From assembly GCF_003254395.2 (NCBI RefSeq), contig NC_037647.1, forward strand, positions 8,798,550-8,862,549: a stretch of DNA of 64,000 nt, written 5' to 3'. Under the pieces are notes generated by a model, which was not told where the DNA came from, did no database searches, and saw nothing but the letters and a program-made list of their open reading frames with translations. The translations under genes were made by a program, and so were the position numbers. Within the stretch, counting starts at the first letter, position 1. Each line of letters opens with the position of its first letter. This DNA is from Apis mellifera. Lineage: Eukaryota; Arthropoda; Insecta; Hymenoptera; Apidae. Below are positions 22,862 to 35,990 of this stretch, one piece after another.

Positions 22862-25546
22862 AACTGTATACAAGAGATAGCGACAATATTGAAGCGACGG
22901 GGACTTTCTAGAGAGAAGAAAACGTAGCTTGGCTCTTCTCTCCTTCCAGTGATCTCGGGTCACTGGCCTTCCTTTCTCTCCACTGATTTTCTTTTCTCCC
23001 TTCGAATACTCCTTCGTTTCAAACCAAGATTAACAATAAAACAGATGGAAGATCGATGAAGAAAACCGATCTATATTAGAGATTAAGAATTTGAAAGAAA
23101 AAACCGTAACTCGTCATCAATTATGAACTTGAGATTTCCTCCTCCGTTTTTCGTTATATAAAATCGGGAAGAGAAATGAAAATTATTTTCCCCCGAAATA
23201 ATTAAATTCCTCTTTTGAAGGATTTCATCCCTTCGAGAGAAGATCCAGATTCTCACATCGGTGGCTCAGCGGTTGCCGATTGCGCGGATTAAGAGAAAGA
23301 CTGCACTCGTTCGAAGGCCGCTGATTGCATCTGGCATTTGTGTCACGCCCTTGAGTGCCCAGTCGATATGCCTGGACAAATTGGGAATTGGTATTCAGCT
23401 CGTGGCCGCGGCGACGGCCAGACGGATTTGCGAAGGAGTACCACCACCACGACCAGGATTGAAGGAGAGTCTCCTCTCGGCAACAGTCTTCTCTCGCGCT
23501 CGAGGGGGCCCCCTGACCCGAAGCGTGGATCCGTTAAACTTGGTCAAATCGCTTCCCGACGATCACCTCTCACCGGAATACTAACGACCGGCAAAAGAGG
23601 AGCGTACGTTGGCAAACGTTCTTTCTTCTGACGGATCGTTAACAGGAATTCGAACATTGACAATTCGCGTGGATTGTGGAACATTTAAAAGTGAAATTCG
23701 CGATGGGTCGATCGATCATCGAAGATTAGAGGGGGGGGGGGGCAAGCTCTTCGAGAAGATTCTTCGAAGAGGTATTGTAATAGAATTCTTCTCGGGTGGA
23801 TCCCGATTTTATACGAAACAACTTGCTTCGACCTTTTTGTTATCAGCGGGCCACAGCTTCGAGGCCGCTTGTACCCTCCTCGATCCCGGTATCGATATCT
23901 CCTCTCCCTCCAAGGCTCGATTCTGCTCCTTTTCGGGAATATGGCTGGCAAGCCGCTGGTGTAAAAACCTTACGAGCCGTATTTCGAGCTGTCGCGCCGA
24001 AGGTTTCGCCCGTCCTCTCCGCTCAACATCCTCGACCACATGCGGAACCCGATTGTACGAACGAAGCTTCTGATCTTTGAAAATACTACACAAGGTGTAG
24101 TATATAGAAGGTTTAGAGATCCTCTGTTGAAAATTTCCACTTAGATTCTTAGATGAAATATATATAGAGAGTTGGAAGATAGGATAGAAATATTTGGAAT
24201 GAAGAAGAAGAGGAGGAGGAATTTTTATCACGGAGAAACGTTCGAGATTAAGAAACGCTTTTCGTCGAAACGGCGCGTCCATGTATCTTGGGGAAATTAT
24301 GACAATAGCCAGGATTAAGTTTCGGCTGAGACTGTACTCTGATTTACTTCCAACCGATTCACCGGGAAATCGAATTACCTCCGCGGCAAGCACGCGGCGA
24401 AACCTCGAATTAAGAAACACTGAGAGCTGCGGAAAATATCGAGCCGATATAAATCAAGACCTCCTAGAAGAGACCTTCTTTTTCTCGTCCTGATTCCAAC
24501 ATTCGTTATCGCCGCCTATCGATCCCCTCTCGTTAACAAACAAGACTCGAAATAAGGAGAAAACATCGAGATGAATCGATTTCTAAACTCGTTTCGAATT
24601 TTCTTTTTTCGAGGAGAAAAAAATATTGTAGACGAGGGGATAGCAATGTAGAGGGAGCGATTATTAGACACGAATTATTCCTTCAGATACATGGACGTAC
24701 TTTATGTCCCGGAAAGGAGGAGCATCTAGACGGTTAAAAACTTGGTTCGATTACCCATAAACCTCGTGCTCGTTCGCCATTCTGTTTCTAAGGCACTTAG
24801 GTAGATTTTATTTCTGCCTGCCCCTTTACGACCGCGATACTTCTGTCCTGTAACTCGATTTTCGCGCATACGTCTTGGCTAGACGGATCTGCAGAGAGAA
24901 ACTACAGTTGCTGATCGTTACGATCGAGTATTAAAAAGTTTCCAATACTCTTTCTTAATCGTCTCTGGAGAGCGAGTTTCCATGCACGTTCGCAAATTTC
25001 TCAACTCGAAATTCTCTTCCATTTACTCCTCCACGGAGAGATCCATCCGTCCAACTCTTCACCCTCGTAAAATATCTCGAGGCGATAAGAAATTGATATG
25101 GCCGATCTCTTTTATCTCTTACCTCTTGCTTTAAAGAGGCGACCACTCGTGGACGTGCCAAGTTAAGAGAAAGTCCCGCCACCCGTCCTTCGTTGGATCC
25201 TGTGCTTAATGGTGCTGAATCACAGATTGCGCGCACCCCTAAATTTGAATTTATTATCAACCCTTGCCTGGAACGAGCACCGTGGATAGCGATCGTACGG
25301 TCGAAAGAATAATTCCCCTTTGTCGTCGATCGAGTCGTCCCTCCTTCCTCTCTTCTCTGAATCGCTGATTTCCGCTGGAAGGGAGAGGAGGCTGAAAGTC
25401 TTCCATCTTCTTTCTTCGAAAAGAAGAATCCTCCTCTCAAGAGGAAAGTGTTCTAAATTTGTTCTTAAAATCGGCCACGCTCCAATCCGAATTTCCTCCA
25501 CCATTCACAACGGTTAATTGCATAAGCAAACACGCGGGCGTCGAAC

Positions 25547-25715
25547 GAATGCACTGATTCACCGGACGCGGTCTATCGTCGGCCGTCGTTCCGTTCGATC
25601 GCTTCCACGGCATAGCGGTGGAACCGAGCAGAACGGGGCGGCTGATAAATCCGCTCGGTTGTTGCCCGCTATAAATCAATTATAATATTTCATGGTTGGC
25701 CGCGATTAACCGCCA
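25547..25715. repeat. Non-coding duplicated block, copy A
   Basis: This is collinear with 25891-26060. Shared segments are GAATGC, GCGGTCTATCG, CGTTCCGTTCGATCG, GCTGATAAATCCG and ATAAATCAATTATAATATT. The offset is 345 bp at the start and 350 bp at the end, so one small indel separates the copies. Between shared words the copies are clearly diverged. Confidence 0.8.
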
Positions 25716-25783
25716 ATAATAAATGTATCCCAAACGTTCCTCACGAGGAACGAACGGGTCCCCGAAATTTCGCGAAATTTGCC

Positions 25784-25819
25784 TCGTTTCGTTTCGTTTC
25801 GTTTCGTTTCGTTTCGTTC
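25784..25819. repeat. GTTTC pentamer microsatellite
   Basis: Seven perfect GTTTC units are followed by one GTTCC. They lie between the two copies of the duplicated block, which suggests the array expanded within the duplicated interval. Confidence 0.9.
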
Positions 25820-25890
25820 CGATTCTCTCCTCATTCGGATAAACGGCCGCGCACGGACAATCGTTGACGTATCGAAACGACGCGCGAAAT

Positions 25891-26060
25891 GAATGCGGCG
25901 AGCGGGCCGGATGCGGTCTATCGCCGTGCGTCGTTCCGTTCGATCGCGCCGCGGCGAGCGAAGAGCAGAAATTCGGACCCGAGGCGCTGATAAATCCGAC
26001 TACGCGCAATCGTTCCCCCAATAAATCAATTATAATATTCCACGGTTCGGTTGGGGTATC
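25891..26060. repeat. Non-coding duplicated block, copy B
   Basis: This is the partner of 25547-25715. The AT-rich core ATAAATCAATTATAATATT at 26021-26039 is identical to that at 25671-25689 and contains overlapping homeodomain-type ATAAAT/CAATTA cores. A minus-strand open frame covers each copy with a shared RSNGTT..DRP.P string, but neither has a domain and coding use is unlikely. Confidence 0.8.
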
Positions 26061-29000
26061 GGTTATTAGTAAAACCCGTCGCCGCTGCGGAAGGCGGCCA
26101 TATATTCACGGCCCGTGTTTCTCTCGATTACAAATTTCGCGTTTTCCGGGCCGACCCCTCCGCCGAGGGGTTGCCGCCTCGTGTTTGCTCTTCGCGCTCC
26201 CCTCCCCCACCCTTCATTCTTCTCTCGCGTGTTTCGCCGTTTTCCGCTTTGCCGCTTCCTTCGCCTCGCTTCCTTTTAAACGTTGCTGGATCACCGATCA
26301 TTCGTGGTTTTTTTCGTCGTTCAGTCATTCGATGAAACTTTTAAATAATTAAAGGATTTTTGTTAATTAAGATCGTTCGATCGTCGATTTTGAACGAGAT
26401 TGATTTCTTTTCTCTCAAACTCGGCAAATTAAATTTTATTTAAGTATCAGTAGATTATCTGGTCTTGTTTTTAAACGATCATCCTTTCTCCATTTCTATT
26501 TCTCCATCGCCGTTTTCGCTTCAAGGAATTCAGGGGTTAGCGTGATGCACGGGCGCGGCATTATTCACCCTTTATTGGATTCGCCGATTTTTCTCCGCCA
26601 CGATGCGCGATGCACCGTGACGCCTCGAATGCGACGTGCAACGCGTATTCGAATCGTTTACGGCACCGAACGCCGAGCATAAATCCTTCGATTTCGTAGA
26701 CCACGAAATGGGTATCACGATCATGCGAGGAAACCAGCCAGTCGAGGATAGTCGATAATGGATCCCTTCCCTCGCTCTTTTCATTTTTCTCCCATCGATT
26801 TATCGTTTTCTCATTTTCCATTTTCCAGTTGCAAACAGGCCGACTGATTTAGAAGAAGCTTGTATTCGTTGCTTCTTCTCTCAAAATATAATGATGTTGG
26901 CTTGAACAAGGGTGGTGAAAGTAATGCCAAAACGAAGGAAAAACCGATACAACGAACACCAGTTCCGTGACGAATACACCCGCATTCGCGCGCCCGGATT
27001 ATCCGTATTTTCGGGACTGGATCATCTCCTGGCTCTCGCGATACGGACAAGCGAGGGGGGCCCTGTTCACTACTTCCGACTTATTCCGTCCAGATCTAAA
27101 GATTTGGAACGCACCGAGCCACCCTATTTGCATACTCCGCCGATTTCAATGCCTTGCTCGCCTCTACCCCCGCCGTCTGCCCCCCTCTCCCCATCCAGGA
27201 GTTGCTTCTTTCCACAGACCGTGTTCGATGCAAATTACAATATTCCCGTGCTACTCGTTCGGATATGAAAAATATATATCGGTTCCTCGATCGAAGTAAC
27301 CTTCTTCTCCCCCCCTCGCACGTGCTTCTCTACCCCCTCCTCGTCGCACCTGTGCAATTTCCAATTTCTCGAAGGGGGAAGAAGAGGGAGAAGTTTACGA
27401 TTATAATTGCTCGAATCAGATCGTAAGAAGAGGATTTCCCTTTATGGATTTAGATAGGCAGACTTTGCGGGTTAATCGTGGAATTAGTCGGAGATCGGAG
27501 GAATCGGAGGAAAGATCGTGGCCCGCATGTTGCAAATCCAGTTACGTTTCACGAGGGGCGGGATGCTCGAGGGAAGAGTGAGCCTCTCTCATTATGGTCA
27601 GAAATAATATTCCCGTAGGGCCGCTCTCCCCGTAAGCGTAAGCGTTCTCGACGCGACGCTTTTTTTATCCGATTCTCCTTCGATTCGATAATACATTCGA
27701 TCGTTTCGAATTCGGCGTCGTTTGAAAATATTGCCCGGATTAATATGTACTTCGTGCTTTAGGGAACAAGAGAAAGAACGTCGACGAGATACGTTGAAAA
27801 AAAAGAAAAAAATAAAAATTTTGCCCGCGCAATCGGTTCGCGGCAGATAGGAATCGCGCTTGCTCGAGAGTAATGTTTCCCACGCGGCCGATACGAGGCA
27901 TTCGCTCGCCGCGAAATTTTCCCTCCTTTTTTCTTCTATCGCAATATTTAGATAAAACCGCGGTACGTGCGTCGACTAGGAAAACGCTCGCGCGATAGAT
28001 ACGCGCGAGTAAACATCGTTTTCTATCTTCCTTTTTTTTCTTCCTTTTCTTTTTTTTCTTCTTTCCTTTACAAACCTGCCACGGTTTATATTTAATTGCC
28101 GAGAATCGTCGCGAAAATTGCCAACTTGCCTTTCGATCGAGTCGTCGTATTTACGATTTAACGCATCGTTCTATCTCTCTCTGTATATATATCCGAAAAC
28201 ACAGGCGCGGGTAAAAAAGTTGGAACGAAGAAGGAACATCGTCTCTCGGGTGATCGACGATCTAATTATTTTCAGTCTTTCCCCGTTTCCACCGCCCCCC
28301 TCCCGATTGTGGAGTCCAACCGTTCTCCCGCAGCAAATCGTTCCTTTTGTAGCGGCTGCGCGTTATCTAAATCGCGTCGAATATTTCCAGGGTAGCACGC
28401 TTAGAGAGAACCGGCCCGCCCCCCGGCCCACTCTTCCCCGTTAAAAAGCAACTCGCGTATCAATTTCACGGGACAACGCGGTGCATCGCGGGTAATCCGG
28501 CGTGCTGGATCGTCTTTTTGTTCCTGCCCGCTTAATATTGCTTGTCCTGCCGTAATCTCCACCCCCGACACCCTGTCCCACCCCAACCGCCGCCCACCGC
28601 GTTTCGCTCCACTACGCCAGCCACCCCCCTCGCCACCCACAGTAGCGTAGACCACCGGCAGCGCTTTTCTTCAACCGTGCACGTCTATCGTTGCATCCTT
28701 CGACATTCCTCGCATCACCACGTATCTTTTATATACTCGTCGTATCGAATTACCAAGATTAAAATATTTCAAAATTAATTTTCCACGTGCAATAATTACA
28801 TACAAATTTTCGTTACGAATTTTCTTTAAAGAGAAGATAAGAGGGGGTGGGAGCGAGAAAGTTGCGCCCTCGATTATCGCGCCAATGGGTCTCCTCCTCC
28901 CCCTCCTTCCGTGTTTCCCAGCCGGCGCTGGTGAAACGCCGTACTCTCGTCGTACTTAACGTAAGTACGTCGGAGTTCACGTTGCGGAGAAAATAAAGAA

Positions 29001-29233
29001 ACCTCTCGAGTTTTCGCCCCGTCCGATCCTTTTTCCCGCCGGCCGCCGACCATCCTCCACCAACCTCCCCTCCCTCCTTCCCTCGCACTGTCTCTCCGCA
29101 CCGGGACAATGTTATTTTACGGAACGATGAGTTTGAGCCTCTTTCATCCGGCGACACGGTGCTCGCGCCGCGATTCCGACGGTAATGGTTGCCGTGGTTG
29201 TCGACGACGCTGCTCTGCCGGTTCCTCCACACA

Positions 29234-29259
29234 AAGAGAGAGAGAGAGAGAGAGAGAGA
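29234..29259. repeat. AG dinucleotide microsatellite
   Basis: About 12 perfect AG units. Similar GA/CT runs occur at 31298-31316, 31540-31560, 31884-31912, 42411-42430, 54041-54071 and 56522-56542, all inside the GC-rich block. Confidence 0.85.
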
Positions 29260-31883
29260 AAGCCGCCACACCCTCGTTGCTCGCCCTCTGCGCACCGTTT
29301 AATCTGATCAACCGCGGATTATATCGGACAGCGCCCTGACAAGCAGCAGGAAAAAATCGACGGCCGCAATGACGTTCCTTCCGCCGTTGTGGATCTTCCG
29401 GCTGGAGAAAGGGGACTTGTACTACGCGTGTACAATTTTTTCAATTTTCCAATTCTCGTTCAACGAGGAGAGAGCGAACCGTTTGAAAGCGAGGCGAGGA
29501 GGTACGTTGGGAGAAATTTTCGTTTAAGATAGAACGGGAGGAGTCACGATTCTCTTCGGAGCGAAGAGAAAATTGCGGAAGGATAGAGAGGTCTTGCCTT
29601 TTTTATTAGATCAAACCGAGTGTGACCAAGCTGTACGTTCGACTTGACTCGGTCACTCGGCTCCTGTCCGACCGAATAAACGTCTCCGCGCCTTATTCTC
29701 CTCCCCCCGTCTCTCCTTTCATTCCTTCCGCGCCCCCCTCAGGCACTTTTTTACGTCATCGAGAGACCCTGCTGTCCCGACAGCATTTTATCGTGGGCAA
29801 CGTTTCGGGTTCTCAATTTCACTTCTCTTCTTCTTCTTCTTCTTCGGATTCTGCGGAGAATAAATTACCTCATCGTAGAAAATGTTTACGTTCGAAAGGA
29901 AAATGAAAGAAAGGAGAAGAAGAGGAAGCAGAGTGACGATTACAAATTATGGAGAAATCGCGTACGATCGAGTTGAATCGATCGACGCGTTAATCTCGCC
30001 CAATAAAGATCACTGGTTCGAATAGGGTCGTGTAATAGCCATCGTCCCGTATATCGCCCCGCCACCTTTTCTCTGTCGCTTATTGCAACGGCGATGGCGA
30101 CGACGTAACTCGATTTTGCGTTCCATCTGAGACGTTGAAGGTCCCTACGGCCCGCTCCTCAATAAGGCGATTCGCTGACCCGAATTGACTCCTATTGCCG
30201 CGGGAAGAATGACTTTCGATGCTTATTTCGCTCGTTCCAAAGTGTTTTTTTTTTTCCCTTTCGAAAGAAAGAGAGAGAAAAAACCTTTCTCTTTCCCTTA
30301 TCACGAAACCGAGAGACGGACTTCCGTTCTCGAAGATCTCATCTTCCGCGAACGAGAGAGATTCTTCTCGATCGAGCATCCCTACGATGCTCAGGGTTAC
30401 ACGGTTAATCGATTAACCGTACCCCCTCGAAGGGGGCGATGCAACCGAATCCAGATTCGGGATTCTTATCTATCCACGAAAGCCCTCGATCCCTCGAAGG
30501 CGGTGGCGCGCTAAAAAGTATTTTACGAGCTGCTTATACGTTTCAGCGGTCACCCCGACACCCGAATCCAATTTTGCAGATACGATCTTTAATAGGGATC
30601 AGGTGTCCACCGAGGACTCTCGGCACAGTTCGCTCGCCATTTGCAATCATAATCCGAGAAGCGTGACGATTCCCTTTCGTTCCGCGTGCTCCCGTTCTCA
30701 CATCCCATCCTCCATCTCGTCCACGAAGATTTCGATACATCTGTTCAATTCTTTCCTTTTTTTTCTTTTTTTTTTTTTTCAACTTGGAGGAAGAGCGAGC
30801 CTCCGTTCGTACTTTAATATTTTCCTCCGGTGAAAGTGAAGAGGGAGTAGGGACAGATAAAATGCTTTACGACGTCGAGGAATTAACCCTTGATTTCCGA
30901 GCATTACTCTCACCGCGGAGTCTCTGGCGAGATAAAGGGGTGGCTTCTTCCTTACTATCTCCGACGGCATAATGGCCGACGAAGAAGGGCACCCGTTCAC
31001 GGCGAAAGATATAATAGAGCTACACCGTGCCTCTTCCACGGCCCCGTACACCCGCGATTTATGGTTTCTTTTATTTAGAGGAATAATAGAGCAAGGTTAC
31101 CAACTCTCTACCGGAGATGTCAGATAAGAGGAGCCCGCGATCATCGTATTCCTTGTTTTAATCTTGAAAAAAAAAAAAGAAAAAAATCCATCCTTCACCC
31201 TTTTCCTCGAATCTTTCTTTCTTTCTTTCTTCTATCCTCTTCGGAGAGGCAATAGATTTTACAGCGCAGTAGAATAGACGTTTCATCGGCTCGACAACTC
31301 TCTCTCTCTCTCTCTCGAGATGAACGAACGTGGCGTATAGATGTTGGACGGCGCATAGACGATGCACTCTTGCGACGACACCTTGCGTTTCTCAGGTTGG
31401 AGGAAGAGTGTCGGGGCGGAGGTGGCAGCTCGACCGTATCAATATTCATCAGCGTCCTATGTTCGGTTGGCTCAAATTCGTAGGATTAGCCGGAAACTTC
31501 GCGTCGCTCCCTCCTCGCTTCTATGCAAGCGTGGCGCTCGAGAGAGAGAGAGAGAGAGAGCCGAGCTAACGAAGTACGACGAAGACGGTGAGAGCGAGGT
31601 TCGGAGCGAGAGAATCGGAGAAAGAGAGAGAGGCGGAATAGCGGGACGAGAGGGAGAGATCGTGGCAGTCGCCGTGACGCTCCACCGCGGGATTCTAATC
31701 CGGGTAGGCGGGCGTGTGTGACGTTATATTGCATAACAATTAATCAACGGGCGATAACAGCTAGCCGGGTCGTCGGAGTGGGAAACCCTGATAATCATTT
31801 CACCGGGCAGCTTAAAGTGCCACTAGTTAACGCTAAGCCGATTTAAAAGCGATTTAATATCCGGAATAATATACCTAGGTTTC

Positions 31884-31884
31884 C

Positions 31885-31912
<28 letters not shown>
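31884..31912. repeat. CT dinucleotide microsatellite
   Basis: CT run with one interruption (CTCTCTTTCTCTC), about 29 bp, one of the several CT/GA arrays in the GC-rich block. Confidence 0.85.
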
Positions 31913-31915
<3 letters not shown>

Positions 31916-32252
31916 GCGGCTCTCTCCTCGACGCGGACACGGGACGCTGCCAACCGATCCGACGAAAGGGATCGCGCGTCAAATCCTGCGATTCTTCTTA
32001 AGGGGGAGTTTTTTTCTTTTTCTCTCTTTCGCAAGCCACGCTCAGATTCCGAAATCTGGAAAGGTTGTTCCAGCGAGGAAAGGCAAACCTCGTCGATGGC
32101 CGGAAGCCAGACACATTTCTCCTTTTTCGCTCTTATTCCTCCGTTCTTCCGCCTTTTTGGCCGAAAGATACGTTTAATACGTCGCAGAGATATTGGTCGC
32201 CATACGAGGAAGATTTCTAGGATTCTTTTTCTTGGAGATACGGATGGGACAG

Positions 32253-32271
32253 GTATTATTATTATTATTAT
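32253..32271. repeat. ATT trinucleotide microsatellite
   Basis: Six ATT units in an otherwise GC-balanced stretch. Confidence 0.85.
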
Positions 32272-35064
32272 CCATCAGATGGGCGCTCTTCTTCCCAACA
32301 CTCCATACCGCTAATAAGTGCTGGCACCAGCCACATGCTAATGTATAATGCCGATCAAACAACTGTTTAAGCAGTGCCGAGTTAAGTGTGCCCCATTCTT
32401 CCACGAGCGACCCTTCACCCCGCCGCCGGTATTCCATCGTCGAGCGACGGGGTTGTTTTTGTCCTCGGTTCTCAGGGATCCCCGTCACCCGTGATTTTCG
32501 TCACTTTCCAATCCCCCTCCCCTCCTAACCCATCCAACTCCATCTTCTTTTCTTTCGTCGGAAGGAAATCGCGGCAAGATAATAATACTACTACTCGGAA
32601 TTCCAACAGCCAGAGTCATTTTTCCTATGGAACTGGTTTCTTGTTTCCATCCGTCCAGCTTTTTCCAACCTTCCCGTCCCATCCTTTCATTCGCTTTTTC
32701 CCGATATCTCTTCCCACGCAGAGTCACGGAGCGAGAAAGTTTCCACTTTTATTTCCCTTAAACTTTCGCAAAGTCGTTCCCGAGGATGCAAACTGGATAG
32801 ATGGATGCAATGCTGGAGACGGCCAATAATTTCTCGGCGGGAATCGCCGCGTATATCCCATTTTCGTAGGCCGCTGATTGAGGACAGATGCACGAGCAGG
32901 GGAAGTGCACTGTATATGGATGAGGGTACAACCGATCACAATGACCCCCCTCCCCGAAAACACAATGGCGCACTAGCTCTCTTCACCGGGACCCATTGCC
33001 GGCCCGAAAATCACTCGGCTATGACAAAGTGCTGTGTTCGCGCTCCCGCAAATATGTTGTAAATACGGGAATACCCTGAGCGCGTCTCGCCGGTCAATCG
33101 AGACCTCTCCTCATCTCGAGCTTCAGAGATATGACTTTTTGTACACCAAATGCACGAAATGTCCAAAAAGTGCGTTGCCAATATCCAAAAATGCCTTGTA
33201 AATGCGAATTCATTTCGCCTGTAAATCTTTTCCCCCCAAAAAAATAGAAAGCAAACATCTCTCGTTCCCGATTTCTCCGACGAGGTTGAATCTCGATCGA
33301 CGAAAAGGGATAAACGAGAAAAAAAAGGAAAAGAAAAAAAAAAAAGAAAGAAAGAAAGAAAAAAAACAAGTGACGCGATCGATGGTACGTTCGAAATGCG
33401 ACGATTCGTTTCCATAAAATCTGTTGCTCGCGTTTCCAGGGCGAAATCCTAATTAAACGGCAGATTCGAATTCGCCGATGGTCCACGTACAAGCTTAATC
33501 CCGGGGAAGCGCCGATAATATCGATCGATGCGGCGAGTTAATTAAATTAAAATACTCGTATAATAGCGCGCCAGATGGCACGGCCAGAGCATACAACCTG
33601 GTATTGAGTACCGGTTCACCCCTCGGCAACCCCCCGTCGTAATACGTAACTCGTTTAGCAGTCTTGCAGGTTGACAAAAAGAGTAAGGAGGGCGGAACTG
33701 CCGCGGGATTTCGCTTGGCCAAAACGTTTAACGCATCCCCTCCCCTTTCCTCCTCATCCTTTTACTTTCTTTCTTTCTTTTTTTTACTGATTCTTGATCA
33801 TCGAGAAATCGCATACGCTTGTAGGAGGGATTTATTATTGGAGGAATTATTTTATCCTCTTCAACATCGATCGTTGTTGATCACGATGATGACGAGGAGG
33901 ATGAAAAATGTTAAATATTTTGGCTATTGAAGATTTCTTTCTAAGAAGAAAGAAGGTTAGGGAGGAAGATGGATCTGGATGAAGTAGATCCGAGATGATA
34001 CGGTACTGATTACCTATTTACCAATGACAATCGAATGGTTATTTAGTTTCATGGGGTGAGAATCGAACCGCAGTTTAGTATTACGGAGGCCGAAGGCAAG
34101 TCGTTAGCGGCGTTGTCGCAACATATGCGCTCGGCAGGCTCCATATGGGCCACCATGGACCCAAATACGTAGCCCCCGGAGCCAAAGTACCGTACCCCAT
34201 CACAAGGGATCGATACCGTTTCGCTCTTTAATCGGTCAGTTTTGCGGCTTTCCGCAATGATTTTTCTCAAAGATTTTGGAATAAGTTGAATAACAATTCT
34301 TTGCAAAATAATTTACAATAATTTAAATCTGTTAAAAGGAGAATGGTATAAAAGAAATAAAATCCCATGTGAATATCTTTAAAAATATTTCCAACCGCGA
34401 GTATTCGAGGAAAGGAAAATGGTTCTCGAGATCGACTGTTGCAAAAAAATGTACAGAGAAGAGAATAAAAATAGAGGAAGAGATAGGGAGAATAATTCGG
34501 GTGGTCCATTTCTTCCATCGATTCCCATAAGCATTGCGGTCGTCGGCGACTTTAAACGCGACCATATGATGAGGGCGGCTAAAAACATGGTATTTTCTTT
34601 AACCGTGGCGCAACCGTGGACGAGGGATGAGTTTGTGCGGCAAGTGCACGCACGGTGCATACACCACGAAGCAGAAGAGACCCCCATGGAGAAGTGTACG
34701 GGCAGTGAGCAGGTTGACTAGCTTTGTCCGTGCTCGATGATGACGATGGGGTCGGTCTCCGCACAGATGGGCCGCTAATCTCATTGAAAACTCATGAGGA
34801 CTCTCAGAGTGGGGGGATGGTCCAACGGGGGAAGGTGAGCCAAGGGCTGAACCCTGCCCTGCGAGTCTCTGTATATGTCCTTGCATGGGGGCCAAGCACC
34901 GTGCCAACCACCATATGTCCTACGTATATGCGTGCCCGTCTAAACACGTGATGCATACTTACGAGAATATGTCGCTTGCTTTCTTTCCGTGCTCGTCACA
35001 GGGATCGCGCACAAACGATTATGCAATGCGTTCATCTCGAAACTTGTCACCTCGACACTCGTTA

Positions 35065-35990
35065 ATAAAAATTTCCTTTCGCACGCATCGTTAAATATTT
35101 TTTCCTCCAAAACTATTGCTCGCTTTTATTGACCAAGTCGTAAGCATCGGTGCGATTATCCAATGCTCTCGATATGAAAAGTTATCCACCTCGATATTGC
35201 AGAAGAAAAAAATCTTCATTGACGTTTACTTTCTTTCGTCATAAGGATCTAGTAAAAATTTTTTTATGCATGTACTTTTCTTCTCCAAAACTATTGCTCG
35301 CTTTCTTTCGATGACTAAGTCATAAGGATTATCCAATGTTCTCGATATGAAAAGTTATCGCCTCGATATTGCAGAAGGAAAAAATCTTCATTGATGTTTG
35401 CTTTCTTTAGTCATAGAGATCTGCTAATAAAAATTTTCTTTCACATATGCATGTACTTTTCTTCTCCAAAACTATTGCTCGCTTTCTTTCGATAAATAAG
35501 AATCGGTGCGATTATTCAATGCTCTCGATATGAAAAGTTATCCATCTCGATATTGCAGAAGAAAAAAATCTTCATTGACATTTGCTTTCTTTCGTCATAG
35601 GGATCATGTATTTGCTAATAAAAATTTTCTTTCTTTCTTCTCCAAAAATCCTATTGCACTTGTTGTCTTTCGATGGTTACTATAGGGATCGATGTGCGAT
35701 TATGCACTGTGTTGCAATTTTAACATTGCAAATTGAAAAGTTATATCATTTCAATTTTGCAGAAGGAAAAAAATCTTCATCGATGTTTTCTTTCTTTCGA
35801 TACTCGTTATAGGGATCGTTGCTAATAAAAATTTGACATATAATGTAAAATGTGTCGTAAAATATTTTCTTCTCCAAAATTATTATTGTTGTCTATCGAT
35901 GATCGTCATAGAAAATAATCAATTGATCGATATTGCACAATAAGAAGAAATCTTGATTGACTTTGTCGTTTGCTCATTCTCTGAATAGAG
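35065..35990. repeat. Degenerate tandem array, ~180-bp unit, five copies
   Basis: The landmark CTCCAAAA(C/T)TATTG-like start recurs at 35105, 35283, 35464, 35640 and 35872, giving periods of 178, 181, 176 and 232 bp. Each unit then shows GCTCGCTTT, TCGATATGAAAAGTTAT, TCGATATTGCAGAAG, AAATCTTCATTGA and GCTAATAAAAATTT in the same order. Copies 1-3 are closely alike; copies 4 and 5 are diverged and partly rearranged. The period and base content do not suggest coding sequence, and units are far too long and variable for CRISPR. It is an AT-richer island within the GC-rich block. Confidence 0.9.

Noticed and set aside
29991..30040. Possible tRNA B-box near GGTTCGAATAGG
   Set aside because: The box lacks the invariant CC end and no cloverleaf can be drawn around it.
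34049..34075. tRNA T-arm (GGTTCGATTCTCACCCC on the minus strand)
   Set aside because: No matching acceptor stem, D-arm or anticodon arm could be laid out in the preceding 70 nt.
35065..35990. CRISPR array
   Set aside because: The units are about 180 bp, imperfect throughout and in eukaryotic context, with no short exact repeats separated by unique spacers.
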